Source: Methanobacteriota archaeon (lineage in GTDB: Archaea; Thermoplasmatota; Poseidoniia; Poseidoniales; Poseidoniaceae). Taken from it: 11,384 bases of DNA. Shown here piece after piece: positions 1 through 7,326 of the stretch. The stretch lies in assembly GCA_002719475.1 (NCBI GenBank), contig PBHQ01000012.1:19769-31152 (forward strand). Reading direction: 5' to 3'. The translations under genes were made by a program, and so were the position numbers. Under the pieces are notes generated by a model. That model saw only the letters and a list, made by a program, of their open reading frames with translations, was not told the DNA's origin and searched no databases. Every line of letters begins with the position of its first letter. Positions within the stretch are counted from its first letter, which is position 1.

Positions 1-1
1 T

Positions 2-724
2 GGGGAATTGGATGTTGCATTGATATGTGGCAAATCCTCATCGACAAGTGAGTTGGCTGACATGGTGAAGGAATATCTCTCGGATGAAGGGATTGCATTT
101 AGTGTTCAAAATGGCTTAGGGCACTCAGAGGTACTTGCAGCAAGGCTTGGCTGGCAACGAGTATTATCCGCTTCTACCATCCATGCTTCGACAAGATTAG
201 GCTTGAATGAGGTACAATGGACGGGAAGGGGCGAGGTTAGTATCGGAGGTCTTCATTCAGAATCTCCTCGCTTAGCGGACCCTAGAGTTTCTTCGCTCCT
301 TAGATGTTTCAAAGATGCGCAACTAGAGCCGGTGTGGTGCGATGATATAGAGCAAGGCCTTTGGATCAAATTGTTGTTGAATATAGCAATCAACCCCTTG
401 GCGGCCATCAGTGGACAAGAGAATGGTGAGATTCTCAGGTCAGAGAGTTTGTTGGAGCAAGCCATTGCGATTATGGATGAGGGTCGCAAGGTTGCGATCG
501 CAGAAGGCATAACTATCGAAAGTGAGGAAATGATAGGACGTTTACTCCAAGTTCTAGAAAGCACAGCTAATAATCGATGTTCGATGTTACAGGATATTAT
601 GGCAGGTAGAAGGACAGAGATCAATTCCCTTTGTGGAGAGGTCGTAAGAAGAGCGGAGAAACATGGTATTCCTACGCCTCTGAACCTCCAGTTGAAGTCC
701 TTGGTTAATGCTATAGAACGCTAA
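2..724 (+). CDS. panE: 2-dehydropantoate 2-reductase (ketopantoate reductase), 5'-truncated
   Basis: Reduces 2-dehydropantoate to pantoate with NADPH in pantothenate/CoA synthesis, in the cytoplasm. The frame is open to the left edge with no real start, so the N-terminal Rossmann GxGxxG region (roughly 70 residues of a protein of about 300) lies outside the window. Visible family marks are VQNGLG (about 38-117), the helix WIKLLLNIAINPLAAI with the catalytic-type lysine at 368-370, an ENGEIL stretch after it, and the C-terminal SMLQDIMAGRRTEIN block whose Glu (617-619) matches the substrate-binding glutamate, followed by HGIPTPLN. The protein ends in TAA at 722-724, two bases from the stop of the convergent nadB. 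Archaea are known to use PanE-type reductases for CoA. Other members of the ketopantoate reductase superfamily are possible, but the key residues fit PanE. Confidence 0.88.
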   Translation, partial: GELDVALICGKSSSTSELADMVKEYLSDEGIAFSVQNGLGHSEVLAARLGWQRVLSASTIHASTRLGLNEVQWTGRGEVSIGGLHSESPRLADPRVSSLLRCFKDAQLEPVWCDDIEQGLWIKLLLNIAINPLAAISGQENGEILRSESLLEQAIAIMDEGRKVAIAEGITIESEEMIGRLLQVLESTANNRCSMLQDIMAGRRTEINSLCGEVVRRAEKHGIPTPLNLQLKSLVNAIER

Positions 725-726
725 CT

Positions 727-2310
727 TCAGGCTAAGTCTTTGTTATAATGCAAGCCGAGATTCTCCTTGCGAGCTTGACTTTCTACACATACCAGTTCGG
801 CGACCAGAACCATATTCCGTAATTCGACCAATTCTACGCTTGGGATGCAGCGACTCCAGATTCTTTCTACTTCTTCCTTAAGCAGACATATTCTGCGTTC
901 TGCTCGCAATAGTCTAGAGTTGGATTTCACTAGGCCTACATCATCAGTCATGGTGGACTGTAAGGCTGATCTATCATGTACCAAAGGTGCATGTTCCTGT
1001 AGGTCTACCATCTCATCGGCTCTCCAATCAGGAATATCAGACGTATTTGGCTCTGGATTCAATGCGATGAAATATTCTGAAGCCCGATGCGCATAGACCA
1101 CTGCTTCCAATAGGCTGTTCGAAGCCAATCTATTCGCTCCATGCATGCCTGTACATGCTACCTCTCCAATGGCATACAATCCTCCTATGCTTCTTTCTTG
1201 GTCATTTTGTAATACCGCTCCATCTCTGTTTACAGCCAATCCACCAACGAAATAGTGGGCTGCAGGTGCAACGGGGAGGGGGTCTTTTCCAAGCGACAGT
1301 CCATGTCGTTCCAGTCTTGATTGTATGGTGGGGAACCTTTCTACAACATTTGAGTCTAGATGCTCGGTAATCAAGAATACGCTATCTTCCCCGCTAAGTT
1401 TCAATTCTGAGTCTGTGGCTCTAGCGACTACGTCGCGAGTAGCAAGACTACCGAGGGGACTGTGGTTCAGAGTAAACGAGTACTCGCTAGCCTCTCCTCC
1501 CTTTTCCTTCCATTCTTGATATGCTGCTTTACTCATCAAAACTGCTCCATGCCCGCGCAGTGCTTCGGTGATCAGAAAAGGCCTGTCTCCCTTTACCGCA
1601 AGAGCCGTTGGATGGAACTGAACAAATTCCATGTCTCTTACCTTTGCACCTGCACGTACCGCCATTGCGATGCCATCTCCACAGGCTACTTGCGGGTTAG
1701 TGGTGTTTCTATAGAGTTGACCTGCGCCTCCTGTTGCTATCATTACGGCATCGGCAGCAATTGTAATCATCTCGTTAGAATCGTTCAGACACCATACTCC
1801 AGCAATATCTTTCTCTGGCGAATCACGGTCCCTGAGAATCAAATCAACAGCAAGGTGGTTAGCCATCATTCTGATTTTTGATGAATCTCGAATCGCATCC
1901 ATCAGGGATTTCTCAATCATCGCACCAGTGGCATCTTTTGCATGTAGGATTCTTGAAACAGAATGTCCGCCTTCTCGAGCCAGATCAAATTGACCGTCTT
2001 CTCCCTTTTCAAATAATACTCCAATGCTTAGCAGGTCATTGATTCGGTCGGCTGCTTCACTACAGACCATTTTCACAATACCCTCGTCGCAATGTCCAGC
2101 ACCGGCCTGTAAAGTATCTGAGATGTGTGCTTCTAGACCAACTCCATCGGTTTTGTCCAGGATACCTGCAATCCCTCCTTGTGCCCAGTTTGTAGAGGAA
2201 TGTTGGGGCTCACTCTTGGTGATGATGCTCACCTCGTGTCCAGCACCTGCACAGCGCAATGCAGCAAACAATCCTGCTATGCCGGAGCCGATGACCAGTA
2301 CGTGTGCCAT
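727..2310 (-). CDS. nadB: L-aspartate oxidase
   Basis: FAD-dependent oxidation of L-aspartate to iminoaspartate, the first step of de novo NAD synthesis; the product goes to quinolinate synthase NadA, which is not in this window. The protein is 527 aa from the chosen ATG at 2310-2308; the E. coli enzyme is 540. Seen: FAD dinucleotide motif GSGIAG at residues 8-13, STNWAQGGIAG at 39-49, REGGHS with the Glu that distinguishes aspartate oxidases at 112-117, ATGGAGQLY at 192-200, and active-site residues H233 (QFHPT), E249, R252, R292 (TRDVVAR), H352 (AAHY) and R394 (GANRLASNS). The C-terminus GLHYNKDLA is the usual family ending. The frame runs 27 codons further upstream, but GSGIAG close to the start and a perfect Shine-Dalgarno favour ATG 2310. 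Oddity: the conserved RGEG is RGHG (H254). The flavoprotein fold is also shared with SdhA/FrdA, but this set of motifs is that of NadB. Confidence 0.95.
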   Translation of the reverse strand: MAHVLVIGSGIAGLFAALRCAGAGHEVSIITKSEPQHSSTNWAQGGIAGILDKTDGVGLEAHISDTLQAGAGHCDEGIVKMVCSEAADRINDLLSIGVLFEKGEDGQFDLAREGGHSVSRILHAKDATGAMIEKSLMDAIRDSSKIRMMANHLAVDLILRDRDSPEKDIAGVWCLNDSNEMITIAADAVMIATGGAGQLYRNTTNPQVACGDGIAMAVRAGAKVRDMEFVQFHPTALAVKGDRPFLITEALRGHGAVLMSKAAYQEWKEKGGEASEYSFTLNHSPLGSLATRDVVARATDSELKLSGEDSVFLITEHLDSNVVERFPTIQSRLERHGLSLGKDPLPVAPAAHYFVGGLAVNRDGAVLQNDQERSIGGLYAIGEVACTGMHGANRLASNSLLEAVVYAHRASEYFIALNPEPNTSDIPDWRADEMVDLQEHAPLVHDRSALQSTMTDDVGLVKSNSRLLRAERRICLLKEEVERIWSRCIPSVELVELRNMVLVAELVCVESQARKENLGLHYNKDLA

Positions 2311-2420
2311 GCGACCAACAATCACCTCCCGTGGTACCCGCTGTTGAACGTATCGCGAACCATATTTGGTTCTGAATGCTCCCGATAGCACTATGGAGGG
2401 GTGTATTTGTTCACGGCTCG
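2311..2420. promoter_or_regulatory. Divergent intergenic region between nadB and the membrane-protein gene
   Basis: This 110-bp stretch must hold the promoters of both divergent genes if the chosen starts are right. An AT-rich CATATTTGG at 2361-2369 is the only TATA-like element; read on either strand it lies about 25-30 bp from plausible transcription starts. On the plus strand GGAGGGG lies at 2395-2401, but it is about 20 nt from ATG 2421, too far for a normal Shine-Dalgarno. No clear operator is visible. Confidence 0.35.
2321..2329 (-). promoter_or_regulatory. Shine-Dalgarno of nadB
   Basis: On the minus strand this reads GGAGGTGAT, a perfect complement to the 3' end of archaeal 16S rRNA, ending 10 nt before ATG 2310. 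The spacing is a little long, but the match supports the shorter start over the in-frame ATG at 2391. Confidence 0.6.
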
Positions 2421-3278
2421 ATGGGGAGCAAGATTCCGCGCATCATCGCCGTCGTTCTCGGCGTATTTGTCATTGGAATCAGTGTTTACAATGTACACGC
2501 TGGATTAGGACAATTTGGTGGAGAACCTGCCAAATTAATGTGGAATAATATCGCAACCGATACCTGTGCCAAGGCTTTAGACGGCTCATTCGATGATGAA
2601 TCAGAAATCGAGGACTGCGTAGGTGCGACCGGCCTCTATGAATTACAGGATCTAATCGCTCTATGCATAGGATTGATTCCACTTTTGGTTGGTATGGTGG
2701 GCTCAAAGAAGAAGCGTCGAGGCAAGGGAGGAGGCGGAGCGGCTAGCAGGAAATTGGCTAAGCGCATGCGTTCTGCTAAACTGAAGATGAGTTTCGGCCT
2801 CACATTCTTCGTTCTCATCGCTCTCGATGTCATGGGATATCTTTCTCCTGATGGAGAATCACTTGATTTCGTTGAATTGACAGGATTGCCGATACCTTCG
2901 GAAATAGTGTACACAGTTCTAGGTCTTCTCGGACTAAGATTCATCCTCAATGGTATGTCCATGCGCAAGCATACTTTGGGCCTCAAAGAAAAGCATGAAG
3001 AGGGTGGAGGAATGGTCGCAGACGGCTACAGTATGGCGGTGCAAGAGAGGATGTTCAGGGACAATAGGATTGGGGACCCATTCGCAGGTAAGCACAAGGT
3101 CAAGGGAGTTGGAGACTTCAGAACCATTGGAGAAATGAGGAAGGCCATGAGTCTCGATCAATGGGAGGATTCCTTTGAGCGAGGGCTGTATGACGATGGA
3201 GCCTTTGAGACCGGTAGGACTTGCCATTACTGTAGTGGACAGGGTTGTGAGCAGTGCGGTGGCACTGGAGAACTCTAG
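2421..3278 (+). CDS. Four-helix membrane protein with C-terminal double CXXCXGXG zinc-finger-like motif
   Basis: Not recognised as a named family. From ATG 2421 it is 285 aa. Four hydrophobic helices are visible: residues about 5-25 (starting IPRIIAVVLG), 75-94 (LQDLIALCIGLIPLLVGMVG), 123-141 (MSFGLTFFVLIALDVMGYL) and 160-178. The loop between helices 2 and 3 is strongly basic (KKKRRGKGGGG, then Arg/Lys-rich) and so probably cytoplasmic. That puts the N- and C-termini inside and the acidic loop 1 outside; loop 1 holds two cysteines (C49, C66) that could form a disulfide. The soluble tail of about 105 residues ends in CHYCSGQGCEQCGGTG (268-283), two adjacent copies of the DnaJ-type CXXCXGXG repeat, probably one zinc site. 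There is no J-domain. An in-frame ATG at 2376 would add 15 residues; 2421 is preferred because it puts a short polar, lysine-containing segment directly before helix 1. It lies upstream of smc on the same strand, separated by 153 bp. Function unknown; a link to the condensin operon is position only. Confidence 0.75.
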   Translation: MGSKIPRIIAVVLGVFVIGISVYNVHAGLGQFGGEPAKLMWNNIATDTCAKALDGSFDDESEIEDCVGATGLYELQDLIALCIGLIPLLVGMVGSKKKRRGKGGGGAASRKLAKRMRSAKLKMSFGLTFFVLIALDVMGYLSPDGESLDFVELTGLPIPSEIVYTVLGLLGLRFILNGMSMRKHTLGLKEKHEEGGGMVADGYSMAVQERMFRDNRIGDPFAGKHKVKGVGDFRTIGEMRKAMSLDQWEDSFERGLYDDGAFETGRTCHYCSGQGCEQCGGTGEL

Positions 3279-3431
3279 TTTGAAATTGTGATTTTTCACT
3301 TCACTCGGCTATTCAAACAGGGCCTTGCAATCGCCTTGTCAGAACAGTCAACTTACGTAGTGCTTATTACCCGTCAATAGACCGCTGAAAGCCTAATGTT
3401 GCAATAAGTCAGCATTCACAGAGGGGATAGG
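3279..3431. promoter_or_regulatory. Intergenic region upstream of smc, probable operon promoter
   Basis: A 153-bp gene-free stretch. A weak TATA-like CTTATTAC (3363-3370) would give a leader of about 40 nt before the smc start. CTTATT (3363-3368) and AATAAG (3403-3408) are inverted, and TTGCAAT occurs twice in direct orientation (3325-3331 and 3399-3405). The GTGA-TTTT-TCAC hairpin at 3288-3299 with its T-run might end the upstream transcript, but the stem is only 4 bp. No tRNA or other RNA gene was seen. Confidence 0.35.
3421..3428 (+). promoter_or_regulatory. Shine-Dalgarno of smc
   Basis: GAGGGGAT lies just before ATG 3432, with GAGG ending 7 nt from the start. It fixes the smc start, which also matches the family N-terminus (short strand, then FKSF, then Walker A). 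Confidence 0.65.
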
Positions 3432-6400
3432 ATGCATCTAAAGGCTTTGGAGTTGGAGAATTTCAAATCGTTCAGGGGAGAAGTGGAGATTCCACTCGAC
3501 CGTGGATTCACAGCGATAACCGGTCCAAACGGTTCCGGTAAATCGAATTGCGGAGACGCTATACAATTCGTTCTCGGACCTCGCTCAAACAAGAGTTTGA
3601 GGGCAGGGAATGTCAAGGATCTGATATTCAATGGCGGCGGTAAGAACAAGCCAGCGAAGAACTGCATAGTGACCCTAGTTCTCGACAATCCCCTCGATGA
3701 TGAAGGCCGACGAAGAATGAGCGTGGACAGTGATGAGATTCGATTGACACGTTCTGTGCGACTTACCAAGACTGGAAATGTAGTTTCGAAATATCTGCTC
3801 AATGGAGAAGAGAGTTCTCAGAAATCGTTCCGCAGGTTGCTTTCAGAGACCAATGCTAGAGCCGATGGCTACAACATTGTCCTACAAGGCGACGTCACCG
3901 GTCTTGCAAAGATGACTCCTATGTCTCGACGTAAGGTTCTGGACAATGTTGCTGGCGTCACTTCGTATGATGACGAGATCCGTAAGGCGGATCGCCAAAA
4001 ATCTCAGGTCGAGGAATATCTCGAGCGCATTCAGTTATTGGAAGAGGAGCTATCTGCTCGTATGAAGGACCTCAAGAAGGAACGTCAAGCGGCCCTCAAG
4101 TATCGCGACTTGCAGATGGAACTGGAAGATGCCAAGGTCATACTGATGCAATCTCATCACAGATCGAGGTTGGAAGAGATCGAGTTCATAGCCGTCGAAC
4201 AGACCAGATATCTTGAGGAGTCCAAGGAACTCAAAATCGTGATTCAGAGTGGCGAGAAAGAATTGCTCGACATGGATGATCGCCTAGCCGAAGTGTCTAG
4301 GCAGATGGCTGAGGTGCTTGGAGATGACAGTGCGGAAATGATGAACCGCATTAACGATATGCGAATTTCTTGCGACCGCAATAAGGACCGAATTTCAGAT
4401 GCCGAGGATTCAATTCAAGAGACTCTTGAGGAAGTAGATGCTCTTCAGCAGGATACCGATGAGGCAGAATCAGCACATTCAGCCCATTTGGCAGAACTTG
4501 CTCAAGCAGAGGAGACCATGAAACAAGCAGATGCTGACCTCAAGGCGGCTGAAGAAGCTGAGAAAGGTGCACGCAAAGCATTGCTTGAGGGTGATCGTAA
4601 GACTATCGAGTTGACCAGGGCACAAGGTAAAGCCAATGAGAAATTCCAGATGATGACGCAAGCACTCAATGAGGCTAAACTGGCACATGGCCTTGAGTCT
4701 CAGAAAGTCGATATCGCTGCTGAACAGTTGGCAGAAGCAGAGGAGATGGAAGCAGAGTTACAACTCTCTGTAGATGAATTGGTCATCGAAGGAGAAGAAT
4801 TAGCGGAATCAGATCCAGAAGTAGATCGCACTTCTATGGCCAAGGAATTGACCACGCTGCAGAGGGAAGAAACACGATTGAGTGAGGAAGCCACAGCAGT
4901 TGAGACGCGCTTGAGAGAGACTGAGAGGAAACTAGTAGTTGCCCGTAGTGAACTGGAAAGCCGTTCAGGTAGCCGAGATGGAATGGCTAGGGCTGTTCGT
5001 AGCGTGTTGGAACTACGCGACAGTGGCCAAATCAGAGGAATTCTCGGAACAATCAGTGAGATGTGCTCTCCAAAGGAATCAGCACACGAGGAAGCTTTGG
5101 CAACCGCGGTAGGCGGAGGAATGAACAGCATTATCGTCGAGAATGATCAGATTGCCCATGACTGTATGGCGCACCTTCGTAAGCATAATGCTGGTAGAGC
5201 GACATTTTTGCCATTAAACAAGATTCAGACCGGCAGATCTAGCGGAAAGGCCATGATGACAGCGCGTAAACCAGGAGTTCTTGGTTTTGCATGGGAAATG
5301 TTGGAACATGATCCACGCATTGAGAGTGCAGTCAAGTATGTGCTTAGGGATACGTTGGTAGTAGATAGCATGAGTACGGCTCGTGAAAACATGGGTGGCA
5401 TCAGGATGGTGACTCTCAACGGCGGAGTTACTGAGCCAGGAGGTGCTATGGTCGGTGGAAGTAGAGTCAGACTCAAGGTTAGTTTCGGAGGAAGAATCCA
5501 AGGAATGAACGAGGTTGACAAACTCGATGCAGAAGTTGTCAGATTACAGGGTCTGGCTGAAACTGTCAATGATCAGTTGCAGACCTGTAAGAGGAAGCAG
5601 CAGGAGTTGAATCATCGTATCAGCAATATCTCTGAAGATGAGAACGCTATGCGTCAACGTCAATGGAAGGAGGATCTGCGTCTATGTGAGCAAAGACTTG
5701 CAAAGGCAACTGGTGCTGTAAAATCCCTCAAGAAGAAGTTGTTAGATGCGGAGAAGATCGCCAATCGCAAAGAAGAGGAGTTGCAGAGGGTCAGTGAAGC
5801 CTTGCGCGCAGCAGAGTTGACGCGTGAAGTGGCGGATGCAGCATTGCAAGAAGCCAGCCCCGCTCATCTACAGGAAAAGCTTCGAGAGGTTCAGGAGACT
5901 CGTGTGAATGCCTATTCTGCTCAGGCCAAGGCCAAGGCAGTCATCGATGGAGCCAGTGAAAAGGGCCGAATTCTACTCGAACGCGTTGACGAATTAGCAG
6001 ACAGGAAGGCCAAGCACGAGAAAGAGAATGCAGAACGCTTGCAACAAATCAAGACTTGGCAAGATGAAATTGCTGCGGTAACAGCCGAATTAAAGGAGGC
6101 AGAAGCCGCACACAGCCAAATTGCTGAGGAGCACAAGGAATTGGAGTCTGAGCGTTTGAGGTTGACCGAGGAGCGAGCGACCTTGCATGCTGGATTAACT
6201 CAGAAGGCCAATCAAGCGGATACACTTGAGAAGAGGGCAGGCGAATTCACTTTGCAACTGCAACAGAAGAGAGAGGCTTTGGACGAGTTGTTGGATGAGA
6301 TGGGGACTTCTGGAATAGAACCCGCTGAAGAGAACAAGGCTTTGCCTTCAGTCTCTGAATCCGAGGGTAAGGTGCGTTCTCTAGATCGTAGATTGTCACT

Positions 6401-7313
6401 TATTGGGGATGTCAACATGCTCGCTATAGAGCAATACGATGCAACCGAAGAGAGGTTGACTGAGTTGAAGGAAGACAACGGTATCTTGCAACAGAGAAGA
6501 AAGTCGTTGATCGACTTGACCGAGCGTCTAGAGAAGCAGCGTAAGACAAGATTACTGCATGTTCTGAAGTCGGTGGACAAGAATTTCCGCAAGGTGTACA
6601 ATGTTCTATCAGATGGTGGAAGAGGTGAATTGTTCCTTGAGAACCCAGATGAACCTTTCAAGGGTGGACTTTCGATGTGGTGTCAGCCCAGCGGTAAGAG
6701 TTCTCGTTGTAAGTTGGAGTCACTTTCCGGCGGTGAGCAATCGATGGCGGCTCTATCACTGATATTCGCCATCCAGGATTATGACCCAAGTCCATTCTAC
6801 TATTTCGATGAGGTGGATCAGAATCTCGACGCATTCAATGCAGAGAGAATTGCAACTATGTGTAGAGAACGTAGTGAGCGTGCCCAATTCATCATGGTTA
6901 CTCTGCGAAAGGTAAGCCTGCAATTAGCCGATCATCACATTGGAATAACACATGCAGGAGATGGTTGCAGTCGAAGAATCGCTAACTTCGACCGAGACCG
7001 TGCTATCGAATTAGGCGCTGCAGCACTGGCGGAACTGAAGAAACAGAAGGAGATGCCTGTACGCGAGGGCTCCCTGATAGATTCCAAGGGATTGCCTAAT
7101 GCTGAGAATATGCCAAAGATTCCCGAAGCCTTGCCGATGCCATCATCTCTAGGTGGATTGGCAGAGCGTGCCGAGGAATTGAAGGAAGATATCGAAGAAA
7201 ATCAAGAGGTGCGTCGCCAAATCGTGGAGGCTGAAGGAGATCAAGCAGCCTTGGAGGAAGAAGCAGAGGTTTCAGCGGACGACCTCGACATCGAGGCTCT
7301 AACAGAACAGTGA
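3432..7313 (+). CDS. smc: Chromosome segregation/condensation ATPase SMC
   Basis: 1293-aa SMC ATPase, the core of the prokaryotic condensin that dimerises at the hinge, entraps DNA and works with ScpA and ScpB in chromosome compaction and segregation. Seen in order: N-terminal head with FKSF at 11-14, Walker A GPNGSGKS (31-38, K37), R-loop region SLRAGNVKDLIFNGGG (55-70), Q-loop Q152 in VLQGDVT; Glu/Lys/Leu/Ala-rich coiled coil about 185-510; hinge about 515-680, including the glycine motif VTLNGGVTEPGGAMVGGS near 660-677; return coil to about 1055; C-terminal head with signature LSGGEQ (1098-1103), Walker B FYYFDEVD (1122-1129, catalytic E1127) and D-loop QNLD. A glycine-type hinge rather than a CXXC hook excludes Rad50. 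The family is usually about 1180 aa; the excess is a tail of about 100 residues after 1190, rich in Glu and Asp. First gene of the smc-scpA-scpB operon. Confidence 0.97.
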   Translation: MHLKALELENFKSFRGEVEIPLDRGFTAITGPNGSGKSNCGDAIQFVLGPRSNKSLRAGNVKDLIFNGGGKNKPAKNCIVTLVLDNPLDDEGRRRMSVDSDEIRLTRSVRLTKTGNVVSKYLLNGEESSQKSFRRLLSETNARADGYNIVLQGDVTGLAKMTPMSRRKVLDNVAGVTSYDDEIRKADRQKSQVEEYLERIQLLEEELSARMKDLKKERQAALKYRDLQMELEDAKVILMQSHHRSRLEEIEFIAVEQTRYLEESKELKIVIQSGEKELLDMDDRLAEVSRQMAEVLGDDSAEMMNRINDMRISCDRNKDRISDAEDSIQETLEEVDALQQDTDEAESAHSAHLAELAQAEETMKQADADLKAAEEAEKGARKALLEGDRKTIELTRAQGKANEKFQMMTQALNEAKLAHGLESQKVDIAAEQLAEAEEMEAELQLSVDELVIEGEELAESDPEVDRTSMAKELTTLQREETRLSEEATAVETRLRETERKLVVARSELESRSGSRDGMARAVRSVLELRDSGQIRGILGTISEMCSPKESAHEEALATAVGGGMNSIIVENDQIAHDCMAHLRKHNAGRATFLPLNKIQTGRSSGKAMMTARKPGVLGFAWEMLEHDPRIESAVKYVLRDTLVVDSMSTARENMGGIRMVTLNGGVTEPGGAMVGGSRVRLKVSFGGRIQGMNEVDKLDAEVVRLQGLAETVNDQLQTCKRKQQELNHRISNISEDENAMRQRQWKEDLRLCEQRLAKATGAVKSLKKKLLDAEKIANRKEEELQRVSEALRAAELTREVADAALQEASPAHLQEKLREVQETRVNAYSAQAKAKAVIDGASEKGRILLERVDELADRKAKHEKENAERLQQIKTWQDEIAAVTAELKEAEAAHSQIAEEHKELESERLRLTEERATLHAGLTQKANQADTLEKRAGEFTLQLQQKREALDELLDEMGTSGIEPAEENKALPSVSESEGKVRSLDRRLSLIGDVNMLAIEQYDATEERLTELKEDNGILQQRRKSLIDLTERLEKQRKTRLLHVLKSVDKNFRKVYNVLSDGGRGELFLENPDEPFKGGLSMWCQPSGKSSRCKLESLSGGEQSMAALSLIFAIQDYDPSPFYYFDEVDQNLDAFNAERIATMCRERSERAQFIMVTLRKVSLQLADHHIGITHAGDGCSRRIANFDRDRAIELGAAALAELKKQKEMPVREGSLIDSKGLPNAENMPKIPEALPMPSSLGGLAERAEELKEDIEENQEVRRQIVEAEGDQAALEEEAEVSADDLDIEALTEQ

Positions 7314-7315
7314 AT

Positions 7316-7321
7316 GAGGTG
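7316..7321 (+). promoter_or_regulatory. Shine-Dalgarno of scpA
   Basis: GAGGTG, 5 nt before ATG 7327, inside the 13-bp gap after the smc stop. It selects this start. The short spacing suggests translation coupled to smc. Confidence 0.65.
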
Positions 7322-7326
7322 TTGAT

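Noticed and set aside
2311..2391. N-terminal 27-codon extension of nadB to an ATG at 2391
   Set aside because: It would place an extra segment before the FAD motif, which in this family lies within the first dozen residues; a perfect Shine-Dalgarno precedes the ATG at 2310.
3222..3278. DnaJ chaperone gene fragment
   Set aside because: Only the CXXCXGXG repeats resemble DnaJ. There is no HPD J-domain, and the rest of the protein is membrane helices.
3288..3299. Hairpin GTGA-TTTT-TCAC as a strong terminator
   Set aside because: The stem is only 4 bp and the T-run is in the loop. It is too weak to list as a terminator, although the T-run could contribute.
3432..7313. Rad50 instead of SMC
   Set aside because: The middle contains a full glycine-motif hinge domain and no CXXC zinc hook, and the neighbours are scpA and scpB rather than mre11.
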